Source of the DNA: Glaciimonas sp.
Lineage (GTDB): Bacteria > Pseudomonadota > Gammaproteobacteria > Burkholderiales > Burkholderiaceae_D
Direction: 5' to 3'
Length of the DNA: 64,000 nt
NCBI GenBank assembly: GCA_012927625.1
Contig: JABBOV010000023.1
Span: 1-64,000, forward strand
Shown here: one piece after another, positions 35,175-44,501 of the stretch
Numbering within the stretch: the first letter of the stretch is position 1
Layout: each line of letters starts with the position of its first letter
Notes under the pieces: generated by a model
What the model was told of the DNA's origin: nothing
The model's database searches: none
What the model saw: only the letters and a program-made list of their open reading frames with translations
Translations under genes and position numbers: made by a program

Positions 35175-35272
35175 GTCGTCTGAGCGCACCGCATGACTCC
35201 GGCCCATCAGCCGGAGCGGGATGTTACGCAAGCGATTACAATTGCACGTTTCCTCTTTTCTACAAGTTTGGC

Positions 35273-36577
35273 ATGTCAATCCCAACACCACAAACCCTGC
35301 CGCAATGGCTTGAAACCATTTCGCATTTGCACAGCCAATCCATCGATATGGGACTGGACCGGGTGGCGGAAGTGTATGCCCGCCTCCATATCGGATTTGG
35401 TGCCGCTGTCATCACGGTCGGCGGAACCAATGGCAAGGGATCGACTTGCGCGTTGCTGGAATCGATCCTCTTGCAGGGCGGCTATCGGGTCGGCTTGTAC
35501 ACTTCGCCGCATTTGCTGGTTTTTAACGAACGGGTGCGCATCGATGGTGAAATGGTGTCCGATGCGGCGCTAATGGCCGCTTTCGTGCTGGTTGAAGCCG
35601 CCCGCGGCGAGATAACTCTGTCTTATTTCGAATTCACCACGTTGGCCGCATTGAAATTATTTGCTGACGCAGGACTGGATGTCGTGATCCTGGAAGTCGG
35701 TCTGGGCGGCCGCCTGGATGCGGTCAACGTGGTCGATGCGGATGTGGCGATCGTCACCAGCATCGATATTGATCATACCGATTATCTGGGCGACACCCGC
35801 GAGAAAATCGGCTTCGAGAAAGCCGGGATTTTTCGCACCGGCAAGGCGGCGATCTGCAGCGACCCTGTGCCGCCGCAGTCGTTGATCGACCATGCGACGG
35901 AAATTGGCGCCGATCTGTGGCTATTCGGCCGCGATTTCAATTATTCCGGTGATAAGCTGCAATGGAATTTCGGCGGTCGTAACCAGCGCCGCAACTCGCT
36001 CGCTTATCCTAGTTTGCGCGGCGCCAACCAACTGTTGAACGCCTCGGCCGCACTGGCAGCGCTGGAAGTGTTGCGTTTGCGTTTGCCGCTGGGCGCGCAA
36101 GAGATCCGCAAAGGCATCGTGCTGGTGGATTTGCCGGGCCGCTTCCAGGTCTTGCCGGGACAGCCGACCGTGGTGTTGGATGTGGGGCATAATCCGCACG
36201 CCGCAGCGACGTTAGCCCAGAATTTGGGCAACATGGGCTATCACCCTTACACTTACGCCGTATTCGGCGCGATGCAGGACAAAGATATCGATGGCATCAT
36301 CGCGCATCTGAAACCTTGCATTGATCACTGGTGCGTAACGGATCTGCCATTGCCACGCGCAGCCTCTGCTGCCGCACTGCAACAAAAACTGTTGCAGGCC
36401 GGCGTCAATGAGCTGCCAGGGTCGACGGCAGATTCAAGCGTCAATGCTTTTACGTCGCCGGCAGACGCTTTTGCAAATGCACAAAGCAGAGCTGGTGTGA
36501 ATGATAGAATCGTGGTCTTCGGCTCTTTCCTGACCGTCGCCGGCGTGCTGCAAGCACGGAAATCTCAATCTCACTAA
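35273..36577 (+). CDS. folC: Folylpolyglutamate synthase / dihydrofolate synthase
   Basis: This 434-residue Mur-ligase-family enzyme has the ATP P-loop ITVGGTNGKGSTCALLESIL, YTSPHLLVFNERVRIDG for folate binding, EVGLGGRLDAVN, and SIDIDHTDYLGDTREKIGFEKAGI with the catalytic Lys. The C-terminal domain has VVLDVGHNPHAA. It adds glutamate to dihydropteroate and to folates. The last 40 residues before the stop contain a low-complexity Ala/Ser stretch. The SPOR protein follows 20 bases later. Confidence 0.96.
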   Translation: MSIPTPQTLPQWLETISHLHSQSIDMGLDRVAEVYARLHIGFGAAVITVGGTNGKGSTCALLESILLQGGYRVGLYTSPHLLVFNERVRIDGEMVSDAALMAAFVLVEAARGEITLSYFEFTTLAALKLFADAGLDVVILEVGLGGRLDAVNVVDADVAIVTSIDIDHTDYLGDTREKIGFEKAGIFRTGKAAICSDPVPPQSLIDHATEIGADLWLFGRDFNYSGDKLQWNFGGRNQRRNSLAYPSLRGANQLLNASAALAALEVLRLRLPLGAQEIRKGIVLVDLPGRFQVLPGQPTVVLDVGHNPHAAATLAQNLGNMGYHPYTYAVFGAMQDKDIDGIIAHLKPCIDHWCVTDLPLPRAASAAALQQKLLQAGVNELPGSTADSSVNAFTSPADAFANAQSRAGVNDRIVVFGSFLTVAGVLQARKSQSH

Positions 36578-36597
36578 CGAATTTCATCATCTACCGT

Positions 36598-37593
36598 ATG
36601 CGCTTGTTCTCGTTCCTTGGCAAAAAAAAGAAGCAGGAATCCACACCCGGAGCACCAGACTTCACTTCGCGTTCTGAAGAAGAGTCGCAGGTATATCGGA
36701 ACCGCAGCAACCGTAGCAAAAAAAACCTGGAGGGCGCCGCCGCCCAGGTGCCCTCCGAGGCCGCTCTGCCGGAAAAAAAACGGGCCCGCCGACGCTTGAT
36801 CGGCGCCATCGCTCTGGTACTGGCGGCCATCATCGGATTGCCAATGTTGTTCGATTCTGAGCAGAAATGGGTGCCGGACGATATTGCTATACAAATTCCT
36901 TCCATGGATACCCCAGTGACGGCACCAGCGGTTTCGCCAACCATGCCAGCGCCACCGGTCGCAGCGGGAGTTTCATCTTCCGGGCCGGTGTCTGCTTCCA
37001 CCGCGTTGAGCCGGCAAGAAAAAATCATCGACTTGGCGCTGCCACCGGCAATTGCGCCAACTCCTGTAACCGACCGCGCCGACGCGCAGCAAGCGCCGGT
37101 AGTTGGTGGTGCGTTGCACAAGTCTGCTCCAGAAACCAAGCCCACCCCAAAGCCAGAACCCAGGCAGGAGCCAAAACCTGAACCACTGCTGGTGCCAAAA
37201 CCAGAGCCGGTGCCAAAACCAGAGCCGGCGCCAAAACCAGAGCCGGCGTCTAAACCACAGCCGGCGTCTAAACCAGAGCAAGCTAATAAAGCAGATGAGG
37301 CAGCGCGCGCCCGGGCCATCCTGGAAGGGCGCAATGTTGCCGCTGTAGCGGAAAAAACATCGCCCAAATTCGTACTGCAAATTGTGGCACTGGCAAATCA
37401 GCAAAAGGTTTATGAATTGCAGGGAAAGTTAAAAGAAGCCGGTATCAAATCGTATACGCAAAAAGTTTCGACCAAGTCCGGTACGCCTATTCGAGTCAGG
37501 GTAGGGCCATTTTCCAGCAAGGAAGACGCTGAGAAAATGCGTGCCAAACTGGTGCGGCTGGGTTTCGGCGGCACTTTGGTGCCGATTAATTAG
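36598..37593 (+). CDS. SPOR-domain cell-division/envelope protein (DedD-like)
   Basis: This 331-residue bitopic membrane protein has a basic cytoplasmic N-terminus and one membrane helix (RLIGAIALVLAAIIGLPMLF, about 62-82). A long Pro/Lys/Glu-rich periplasmic linker with repeated PKPEP units (about 180-225) leads to the C-terminal SPOR domain (KFVLQIVALANQQKVYELQG ... RVRVGPFSSKEDAEKMRAKL). SPOR domains bind denuded glycan at the septum. The folC-spor-cvpA-purF neighbourhood is conserved in Burkholderiales. The linker DNA is repetitive and may vary in length. Confidence 0.92.
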   Translation: MRLFSFLGKKKKQESTPGAPDFTSRSEEESQVYRNRSNRSKKNLEGAAAQVPSEAALPEKKRARRRLIGAIALVLAAIIGLPMLFDSEQKWVPDDIAIQIPSMDTPVTAPAVSPTMPAPPVAAGVSSSGPVSASTALSRQEKIIDLALPPAIAPTPVTDRADAQQAPVVGGALHKSAPETKPTPKPEPRQEPKPEPLLVPKPEPVPKPEPAPKPEPASKPQPASKPEQANKADEAARARAILEGRNVAAVAEKTSPKFVLQIVALANQQKVYELQGKLKEAGIKSYTQKVSTKSGTPIRVRVGPFSSKEDAEKMRAKLVRLGFGGTLVPIN

Positions 37594-37683
37594 TGCGGCA
37601 CTTCATTAGCGCAGTGCTTCGCCAGTGTTGAAGCCATATAAGCCAGGATGCAAAATACGGTCGCTAACAAGTAGGCAAATAGG

Positions 37684-37733
37684 GCGGGCCTTTATGCCTG
37701 TAGCCAGATGCAGGCACGGAGGCTTGCATTATT
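37684..37733. repeat. Diverged copy of the REP-like hairpin
   Basis: Positions 37710-37733 match 21 of 24 bases of the right arm found at fumC (GCAGGCACGGAGG core). The left arm 37684-37700 (GCGGGCCTTTATGCCTG) pairs imperfectly with 37711-37727. It sits in the spacer between the SPOR gene and cvpA. Confidence 0.65.
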
Positions 37734-37767
37734 TGAACGTACCACAGCAGCGGATGGCGATTAACTG

Positions 37768-38256
37768 GTGACAATCTTCGATTATCTGGTTTTGTTCGTG
37801 TTGCTATGCTCAATCGTCATCAGCACAATGCGCGGTTTGCTCAAGGAAGTGCTGTCATTGCTTGGCTGGGTAGTGTCCTTCGTTGTCGCCAATGCGTATG
37901 GGGCGAAACTGGCAGCATTATTGCCGGAGATTATTCCCGGCAGCACATTACGTTTGATCGTGGGCTTTATCGTGCTGTTTATTGGCACTCGCCTGTTAAT
38001 GTCGTTGCTGACAATGGCAGTTGATGCAGTAGTTAATGCCAGCGGTCTGAAAGTGATTGATCGCGGTTTGGGTGGTTTGTTTGGTCTCGGGCGTGGAGTT
38101 GTGATTGTGCTGGCTGTTGCTTTGCTGTGTGGCATGACCTCGATTCCGCAGCAGCCGTTCTGGACCGATGCTCTATTGAGTCCGCTGGTGGAAAGCGCTG
38201 CGCGCACCGTCCAGCAGTTCTTGCCGGGCGATATTGTGCGGCATGTAAAATTTTGA
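37768..38256 (+). CDS. cvpA: CvpA family inner-membrane protein
   Basis: This 162-residue protein has four predicted membrane helices: FDYLVLFVLLCSIVISTMRG, VLSLLGWVVSFVVANAYG, LIVGFIVLFIGTRLLMSLLT and GVVIVLAVALLCGM. It ends in a short polar tail (PLVESAARTVQQFLPGDI). CvpA was first linked to colicin V production in E. coli and is also involved in envelope stress. It lies directly upstream of purF, as in many proteobacteria. The start is GTG. Confidence 0.93.
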   Translation: MTIFDYLVLFVLLCSIVISTMRGLLKEVLSLLGWVVSFVVANAYGAKLAALLPEIIPGSTLRLIVGFIVLFIGTRLLMSLLTMAVDAVVNASGLKVIDRGLGGLFGLGRGVVIVLAVALLCGMTSIPQQPFWTDALLSPLVESAARTVQQFLPGDIVRHVKF

Positions 38257-38277
38257 ATCATTTGTCAGGAGTTCTCC

Positions 38278-39795
38278 ATGTGTGGCATTGTCGGTGTTGT
38301 TTCTCATGGCCCCGCTAATCAGTTGATTTATGACGCTTTGCTCTTGTTGCAGCATCGAGGCCAGGATGCTGCGGGTATTGCAACCAATCATGGAAATAAA
38401 TTCATCATGCACAAGGCCAATGGCTTGGTGCGCGATGTATTTCGCACGCGCAACATGCGTTCGCTGCTGGGCAATACCGGCATCGGTCAGGTGCGTTATC
38501 CGACCGCCGGTTCTGCCAGCGAAGAAGAGGCGCAACCGTTTTACGTCAATGCGCCGTTCGGCATTATTCTGGCGCACAACGGCAATTTGACCAATAGCGG
38601 GCAATTGAAGATCGAACTGTTCAAAAACGATCGGCGTCACATCAATACCGATTCCGATTCGGAAGTGCTGCTCAATGTACTGGCGCACGAAATTCAGGAA
38701 GCCACCAGTGGTTACTCGCTCGACCCCTCTACCTTGTTCAAAGCGGTTGCAACCGTGCATAAAAGGGTGCGCGGCTCGTATGCAGTGGTGGCGCAAATTG
38801 CCGGCCACGGCTTACTGGCCTTTCGCGATCCGTACGGTATCCGACCACTGTGCGTCGGCGTCAATGAGACAGCCAAAGGCAATGAATACGTGATTGCCAG
38901 CGAATCGGTGGCGCTGGAAGGTTTAGGTTTCCGTTTTCTGCGCGATGTCACGCCTGGCGAAGCCATCTTCATCGATCAGGATAGAGTGATGCATAGTCGC
39001 CAATGCGCAGACAATCCGACGCTCAATCCGTGTGCGTTCGAGTTTGTATATTTTGCACGCCCCGACTCCATCATCGACGGCGCATCGGTGTACGCCAGCC
39101 GCCTGAAAATGGGAGAGTATCTGGCAGAAAAGGTGCGAAAACAGTTTCCCCAGGGCGACATCGATGTCGTGATGCCGATTCCAGATTCATCCCGCCCGGC
39201 AACGATGGAACTGGCCCTGAAACTGAATATCCAGTATCGCGAAGGCTTTATCAAGAATCGTTATGTCGGCCGCACCTTCCTGATGCCGGGGCAGGCAATC
39301 CGACAAAAATCAGTACGCCAAAAGCTCAATGCGATAGGCTCCGAATTCAAGGGAAAATCGGTATTGCTGGTGGATGACTCGATTGTGCGCGGCACCACCA
39401 GCCGTGAAATCGTCCAGATGGCACGCGATTCCGGCGCCAAGCGCGTGATTTTCGCTTCTGCAGCACCACCGGTGAAGTTCCCGAACGTGTACGGTATCGA
39501 TATGCCAACCCGTAACGAACTGATTGCTTTTGGGCGTTCGGATGAAGAAGTTTGCCGCGAAATCACCGCCGATGCACTGGTGTATCAGGATCTTGATGCG
39601 TTAAAACGCTCCATTTCGGATGTTAATCCAGCCCTGAAGAGGTTCGAGGCATCCTGCTTCGATGGCGTTTATGTGACCGGCGACATCACGCGCGATTATC
39701 TGGACTGCATCGAGGCCGCCCGCAACAACCCGCGGCCCTTGGTCGAAGACCCGGTGCGTTCGCAATTAAACCTGAATTTGGCGCAAGCAGATTGA
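38278..39795 (+). CDS. purF: Amidophosphoribosyltransferase
   Basis: This 505-residue protein carries out the first committed step of purine synthesis (PRPP + Gln to phosphoribosylamine). After Met removal the catalytic N-terminal Cys is exposed (MCGIVGVVSHGPANQ). The glutaminase domain includes RHINTDSDSEVLLN, and the type I PRTase domain has the PRPP loop VLLVDDSIVRGTTS. GTCAGGAG lies ahead of ATG. Full length. Confidence 0.97.
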   Translation: MCGIVGVVSHGPANQLIYDALLLLQHRGQDAAGIATNHGNKFIMHKANGLVRDVFRTRNMRSLLGNTGIGQVRYPTAGSASEEEAQPFYVNAPFGIILAHNGNLTNSGQLKIELFKNDRRHINTDSDSEVLLNVLAHEIQEATSGYSLDPSTLFKAVATVHKRVRGSYAVVAQIAGHGLLAFRDPYGIRPLCVGVNETAKGNEYVIASESVALEGLGFRFLRDVTPGEAIFIDQDRVMHSRQCADNPTLNPCAFEFVYFARPDSIIDGASVYASRLKMGEYLAEKVRKQFPQGDIDVVMPIPDSSRPATMELALKLNIQYREGFIKNRYVGRTFLMPGQAIRQKSVRQKLNAIGSEFKGKSVLLVDDSIVRGTTSREIVQMARDSGAKRVIFASAAPPVKFPNVYGIDMPTRNELIAFGRSDEEVCREITADALVYQDLDALKRSISDVNPALKRFEASCFDGVYVTGDITRDYLDCIEAARNNPRPLVEDPVRSQLNLNLAQAD

Positions 39796-39864
39796 TCGCT
39801 GCATATGCGACGATGCCCTGTGCATGCGGGGCAGGCGTGCTTGCTGCAACTAAAATTGATTAAT

Positions 39865-41106
39865 ATGGACGACCTCAAAAACACCGGATTCACCACCAGC
39901 ATCCTGCATAGCGATCGGCAAAAACCGATCGAGCATGGCTCGCTGCACAAGCCGATTCATACCTCGGTTGCATTTGGGTATAAGGATGCGCGTGAACTGG
40001 CCGCCGTATTTCAGGGCAAGCAACCCGGTTATAGATACGGTCGGCAAGGCAACCCGACTGTGTCGGCGCTGGAAGACAAGATTACCAGGATGGAAAGTGC
40101 CTACGCGACCATCTGTTTTGCTACCGGCATGGCTGCTATCGGCGCTATTTTCCAAGGCTTGCTGCGCCAGGGCGACCATGTCGTGTCGTCTTCTTTTTTG
40201 TTCGGCAACACTAACAGCCTGTGGCAAACGGTGAATAGCCAAGGCATCGACGTATCGTTTGCCGACGCCACCGATGTCCGGCAGATCGAAGCGGCGTTGA
40301 CTCCGGCTACTCGCATCGTATTTGTCGAAACCATCGCCAACCCGCGCACCCAGGTAGCCGACCTGAAGCACATCGGTCGTCTGTGCCATGACCGCGGGAT
40401 TCTGTATGTGGTCGACAATACGATGACTTCGCCTTACCTGTTTCAGGCGAAATCGGTCGGAGCCGGACTGGTCGTCAATGCCTTGACAAAATCAATTGCC
40501 GGGCATGGCAATGTACTCGGCGGCAGCCTGAGCGATACCGGCCTGTTCGACTGGACTGCATTTCCGAATATTGCACCGGGTTACAAGCGTTTCATGCCTA
40601 CCCAGTGGGGCATGGCGCAGGTGCGCGCCAAGGCCTTGCGCGACTTCGGCGCTACATTGAGTCCCGAAGCCGCGCATCACATTGCGATGGGGGCCGAAAC
40701 CCTGGCGCTGCGCCTGGAACGCGCATGCGCCAGTGCACTGGCGATTGCCAGCATGCTGGAGGCCGATCCGCGGGTCGCCGCGGTCCACTATCCGGGCTTG
40801 CCATCGCATCCGCAGCACGCTATTGCTACCGAATTATTTCGCCATTGCGGCAGCCTGTTCAGTTTTGAACTGGCAACAGGTATTGACTGTTTTGACTACC
40901 TGAACCAGCTCAGGCTAGGGATTTCGGCCAGCAATCTGGGCGATACCCGCACCTTGGTGATTCCGGTTGCCCACACGATTTTCTTTGAGATGGGCGCCGA
41001 ACGCCGCGCCAACATGGGAATTGCCGATTCCTTGATCCGCGTTTCGGTAGGGATTGAAGATACGGCCGACCTGGTCGAGGATTTCCGACAGGCTTTAGAG
41101 GTTTGA
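39865..41106 (+). CDS. metZ: Cys/Met-metabolism PLP enzyme, O-succinylhomoserine sulfhydrylase type
   Basis: This is a protein of 413 residues from the ATG at 39865 (MDDLKNTGFTTSILHSDRQ); a longer frame adds 20 unlikely residues. It is a cystathionine gamma-synthase-family PLP enzyme: GYRYGRQGNPTVSALEDKI, FATGMAAIGAIFQGLL, VVDNTMTSPYLFQ and the PLP lysine in NALTKSIAGHGNVLGG. Position after purF matches Burkholderiales metZ, which makes homocysteine from O-succinylhomoserine and sulfide. The family cannot be split with certainty by reading, so cystathionine gamma-synthase is an alternative. Confidence 0.85.
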   Translation: MDDLKNTGFTTSILHSDRQKPIEHGSLHKPIHTSVAFGYKDARELAAVFQGKQPGYRYGRQGNPTVSALEDKITRMESAYATICFATGMAAIGAIFQGLLRQGDHVVSSSFLFGNTNSLWQTVNSQGIDVSFADATDVRQIEAALTPATRIVFVETIANPRTQVADLKHIGRLCHDRGILYVVDNTMTSPYLFQAKSVGAGLVVNALTKSIAGHGNVLGGSLSDTGLFDWTAFPNIAPGYKRFMPTQWGMAQVRAKALRDFGATLSPEAAHHIAMGAETLALRLERACASALAIASMLEADPRVAAVHYPGLPSHPQHAIATELFRHCGSLFSFELATGIDCFDYLNQLRLGISASNLGDTRTLVIPVAHTIFFEMGAERRANMGIADSLIRVSVGIEDTADLVEDFRQALEV

Positions 41107-41137
41107 TAGGTACGCTGGCCACGCAAAATATTTACAT

Positions 41138-41160
41138 TTTAATGGAGTATTATTTCATAC
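41138..41160 (-). repeat. Possible half copy (G) of the intergenic element
   Basis: On the minus strand ATGAAATAATACTCCATT recalls the TATACTCC side of the element seen elsewhere. The ATGCGG side is only weakly present. It lies in the convergent spacer between metZ and the LOG gene, as do most full copies. Confidence 0.3.
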
Positions 41161-41204
41161 GCTTGTAAATGATGCGTTGATTGCATGTTTTATTGATATA
41201 CATA

Positions 41205-41807
41205 TCATGGGTATATATTGCGATCTACCGGTAGCGTCCATTTGTTCAGAGTGCCCGGCCGATAAGATTTGAATCTTGCCACCAGTGCAGCTGGAGTGGT
41301 TTCCGCCAGCAACAGGGATGCCTGTTGCTGGCCCAGGAAGCGCTCGGTGACGATGTGCTGCATGAAATCCAGCAGGCCGTCGAAAAAGCCACTTACATTC
41401 AGCAGACCAATTGGCTTGTTGTGTAGACCCAGTTGTGACCAGGTAAATACTTCGAACAGCTCCTCCAGCGTGCCAATTCCGCCCGGCATGGCGATGAAGC
41501 CGTCTGACAAGGTCGCCATCATGGCCTTGCGCTCATGCATATCCTTGACAATGTGCAGGCGCGTCAGGCCAGGGTGCCCAATTTCTTTTTCCAGCAGAGC
41601 GCTCGGTATGACGCCGGTAGCCTCGCCACCGAGTCGCAAAACTTCATCGGCAATAACCCCCATCAGGCCGACGCTGGCGCCGCCAAATACCAGTGCAATA
41701 TTGTCATTGACCATTTCCCGGGCTAGGGCGCGCGCCGCTTGTGCGTACATCGGCGAGGCTCCGGCAGAAGAACCGCAATAGACGCAAATTGATTTTATTT
41801 TCAACAT
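41205..41807 (-). CDS. LOG family protein (TIGR00730, nucleotide 5'-monophosphate phosphoribohydrolase-like)
   Basis: This 200-residue Rossmann-like protein has ICVYCGSSAGASPMY, a phosphate loop (LVFGGASVGLMGVIAD), MHERKAMMATLSDGFIAMPG and the family signature PGGIGTLEELFE. LOG proteins release the base from nucleoside monophosphates (cytokinin activation in plants; nucleotide salvage or housekeeping in bacteria). The first Gly of the usual GGGxxGLMG is intact but the third is Ala here. It is convergent with metZ. Confidence 0.92.
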   Translation of the reverse strand: MLKIKSICVYCGSSAGASPMYAQAARALAREMVNDNIALVFGGASVGLMGVIADEVLRLGGEATGVIPSALLEKEIGHPGLTRLHIVKDMHERKAMMATLSDGFIAMPGGIGTLEELFEVFTWSQLGLHNKPIGLLNVSGFFDGLLDFMQHIVTERFLGQQQASLLLAETTPAALVARFKSYRPGTLNKWTLPVDRNIYP

Positions 41808-41849
41808 GGGAATTAAGCTTAGGAACGAATCGTTAATACGAATACAAGT

Positions 41850-42515
41850 CTATTTGGATTTTTCCAGATATTCGGCCGACAGCTTGTCGAATAGGGAGTG
41901 CGTATCGCCGCGCAAAAATGGTTCAATGACTGACAGTACCTGATAGCAGCCGCGTGCTAACGCGTCCGACATGACCTTTTGCTCGGAATAATTGCGTGGA
42001 TTGCGCACGTATTCGTATGACAGCCAGTAAGTTGCCACCACTACCATATTGGTGGCGAGCGCATCGATTGCCGGATCGCTGGCCTCAAGCGCTTTTTCAG
42101 TGCGCAATTCTTCACACAGATGTTTCGCAACCTTGACCTTCTGCGCCAGAATTTGCTTGAAATGCAGTTCCAGTTTACGGTTGCGCGACAGCAGGTCGTT
42201 CATGTCGCGGTAAAAGAAACGGTAGCGCCACACCAATTCAAACATCCAGTGCAGATACAGCCAGACGTCTTCAATGCTGGGCCGGCGTTCGGCGGGAATT
42301 GCCAGCCGGCGGTTAATTTCTTCTTCGAATTGCACAAAAATCGAATTGACGATGTCATCCTTGTTGCGGAAGTGGTAATACAGGTTTCCCGGTGAAATAT
42401 TCATTTCTTCCGAGATCACCGTGGTCGTGATATTGGGCTCACCGAATTCATTGAACAGGCGCAATGATAATTCCAGAATGCGTTCGCGCGTGCGGCGGGG
42501 GGCTTTTTGTTGCAT
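41850..42515 (-). CDS. TetR family transcriptional regulator
   Basis: This 221-residue protein has an N-terminal TetR HTH (TRERILELSLRLFNEFGEPN, ITTTVISEEMNISPGNLYYHFRNKDDIV). A helical ligand/dimer domain rich in aromatic residues follows (WLYLHWMFELVWRYRFFYRDM, VVVATYWLSYEYVRNP). Related Burkholderiales regulators often control fatty acid or polyhydroxyalkanoate genes, but no target can be read here. The nearest divergent gene is the HPF-like gene, 266 bases away. Confidence 0.92.
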   Translation of the reverse strand: MQQKAPRRTRERILELSLRLFNEFGEPNITTTVISEEMNISPGNLYYHFRNKDDIVNSIFVQFEEEINRRLAIPAERRPSIEDVWLYLHWMFELVWRYRFFYRDMNDLLSRNRKLELHFKQILAQKVKVAKHLCEELRTEKALEASDPAIDALATNMVVVATYWLSYEYVRNPRNYSEQKVMSDALARGCYQVLSVIEPFLRGDTHSLFDKLSAEYLEKSK

Positions 42516-42781
42516 ATAGCAATCTTTCTGTGTGAAATCAGTCTCGGCGCAAGCTTAACATCATTAAAATTTTACGCGAGGGCTCTAGACAGTGCCAACG
42601 GTTAATGATTACAGCCGCAGATTACATCTGCACCTTGAAATGACATTTTGGAACGCCATGTAAGAGCTAGGGCGAAAAGAGGGCAAATTACAACCGGCAT
42701 TGCTGTCCTCGTAAAAATTGCCGGACCCGGCTTTGGCGCCGGGAAGATTGATCCACCCACCCGTATCAGGAGTATGCAACC

Positions 42782-43147
42782 ATGCAAATTCAAGTCAATA
42801 CCGATAGCAACATCGAAAATAATGAAGGACTGACCAACCACATTGAAACTGTAGTTCACGGTGCATTGAGTCATTTCAAAGAACAGGTGACAAGGGTGGA
42901 AGTCCACTTGAGTGACGCCAATGGCCCCAAATCAGGTGCTGCCGATAATCGATGTCTGATGGAAGTACGGCTACAAAATCATCAGCCAATCGCCGTAACC
43001 GAGCAAGCGGCGACGGTGCATCAGGCGGTTCAGGGTGCAGCAGAAAAATTGAAGCGCACGGTGGAAAGCACTTTGGGCCGGTTGGATGCGAATACAAAAG
43101 CACGGCCGGTAATAGCGGATGCTTCAGAAGTCGATGACGAGGTTTAA
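42782..43147 (+). CDS. HPF/RaiA-family ribosome-associated protein
   Basis: This 121-residue protein has the S30AE/HPF fold: MQIQVNTDSNIE at the N-terminus, VTRVEVHLSDANGPKSG and CLMEVRLQNHQPIAVTEQA, and a Lys/Arg-bearing helix VQGAAEKLKRTVESTLGRL. HPF-type proteins bind the 30S A/P region and promote hibernation or inhibit translation. It is a short form without the dimerising C-terminal domain, and the acidic tail (DASEVDDEV) is unusual. A very long hairpin terminator follows. Confidence 0.85.
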   Translation: MQIQVNTDSNIENNEGLTNHIETVVHGALSHFKEQVTRVEVHLSDANGPKSGAADNRCLMEVRLQNHQPIAVTEQAATVHQAVQGAAEKLKRTVESTLGRLDANTKARPVIADASEVDDEV

Positions 43148-43193
43148 GCAATAAACATTGAACGTTAAACATAGCGCCTTTGCGTTATTTTTT

Positions 43194-43266
43194 AAAGCAG
43201 CCGGATGGCGTTTTTGATGTCTGATTTTTTTAAGGCATCAAAAACGTCATCCGGCTGCTGCTTTTT
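43194..43266 (+). terminator. Long hairpin terminator after the HPF-like gene
   Basis: Arms of about 26 bases (43194-43219 and 43236-43264) pair with only one mismatch and a three-base bulge. The shared core is CCGGATG...TTTTTGATG, the loop is about 16 bases, and five T residues follow. Because the arms start and end in A/T runs, it could work in both directions. Confidence 0.85.
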
Positions 43267-43381
43267 GTAGGGCAGATTTAATCGCCTGAATTCGGATAAA
43301 ATGCGCCGCGCACGCAAATCCACTGGGACACTGCTGAAAACGCGCCGCATCTAAAAATTTTATCATTTAAGGAAATCAAGC

Positions 43382-44332
43382 ATGGCCGGATCCAGCCTTT
43401 TAGCGCTCATTGATGACATTGCCAGTATTCTTGATGATGTAAGCTTGATGACTAAGGTGGCCGCCAAGAAAACGGTTGGCGTGCTGGGCGACGACTTGGC
43501 ATTGAATGCCCAGCAAGTCACCGGCGTAAAGGTCGAGCGCGAACTTCCGGTGGTGTGGGCGGTGGCAAAAGGATCCTTCCGCAACAAGCTGATTCTGGTG
43601 CCGTCGGCACTCGCCATAAGTTTTTTTGCACCGTGGGCGGTAACGCCGCTTTTGATGCTGGGCGGCGCATTTCTTTGCTATGAAGGCTTTGAAAAACTGG
43701 CGCACAGCTTCATGCGCGGCAAGGAGCAACACGACGCCCATCAGACCGAATTGCTGCAAGCTTTGTCGGACCCGGTGGTCGACCTGGTCGCGCTGGAAAA
43801 AAACAAGATTAAAGGCGCGGTGCGCACCGACTTTATCCTGTCGGCTGAAATCATCGCCATTACCTTGGGTACGGTAGCCACAGCGTCGTTCGGCGCGCAG
43901 ATCACAGTGCTGTCGCTGATTGCGATCATCATGACCATTGGCGTCTACGGCCTGGTGGCCGGCATCGTTAAGCTGGACGATGCCGGACTGTATTTAAGCC
44001 AAAAAAATGGCGATAATTTTTTAATGAGAATACAGCGCAGCCTCGGCAGAGGGATCCTGATATTTGCGCCGTACATGATGAAGAGTCTGTCAGTGATCGG
44101 TACGGTTGCGATGTTCATGGTGGGCGGCGGCATCCTTGCCCACGGCGTGTCTGCTGCAACTGCATTGATCCACGGGCTGGCGCTCAGTTCAGGCACGCTG
44201 CCAATGGTTGGCGGCGCGTTGGAAGCGCTGGCTCCGACGCTGCTGAACGCGGTGCTCGGGGTCGTGACAGGCGCAATAGTGCTGGCTGCCGTAAGCGCCG
44301 CACAGCGCATCTATCGAGCCATAAAGCGATAA
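43382..44332 (+). CDS. yedI: DUF808 inner-membrane protein (YedI-like)
   Basis: This 316-residue protein begins with MAGSSLLALIDDIASILDDV, the DUF808 signature. VAAKKTVGVLGDDLALNAQQ and a set of five to six membrane helices follow (for example LILVPSALAISFFAPWAVTP, ITVLSLIAIIMTIGVYGLVA, GAIVLAAVSAAQRIYRA). The function is unknown; E. coli YedI is an uncharacterised inner-membrane protein. AAGGAAATC precedes the ATG. Confidence 0.92.
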   Translation: MAGSSLLALIDDIASILDDVSLMTKVAAKKTVGVLGDDLALNAQQVTGVKVERELPVVWAVAKGSFRNKLILVPSALAISFFAPWAVTPLLMLGGAFLCYEGFEKLAHSFMRGKEQHDAHQTELLQALSDPVVDLVALEKNKIKGAVRTDFILSAEIIAITLGTVATASFGAQITVLSLIAIIMTIGVYGLVAGIVKLDDAGLYLSQKNGDNFLMRIQRSLGRGILIFAPYMMKSLSVIGTVAMFMVGGGILAHGVSAATALIHGLALSSGTLPMVGGALEALAPTLLNAVLGVVTGAIVLAAVSAAQRIYRAIKR

Positions 44333-44345
44333 GCGATATTTTTTT

Positions 44346-44374
44346 AACCGGATCATCAACATGAGCCGGTTTTA
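44346..44374 (+). terminator. Intrinsic terminator after the DUF808 gene
   Basis: AACCGGATCAT pairs with ATGAGCCGGTT (one mismatch) across a CAAC loop, followed by a short T-run. Confidence 0.75.
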
Positions 44375-44501
44375 TCTGTATTCGAGATTCCAGATTCCGG
44401 TTAATAACGTTTGGTAATGTATAAACCAGATAATGATGTTTATGAAATCTGACAAAATTTGCCATAATAACTTTCAACTTTTTTGCATGCGAGGTGTCTA
44501 A

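Noticed and set aside
36591-37367. Minus-strand Gly/Ser-rich frame of 258 codons
   Set aside because: It is the complement of the Pro/Lys/Glu-rich linker of the SPOR protein; its repeats are a shadow.
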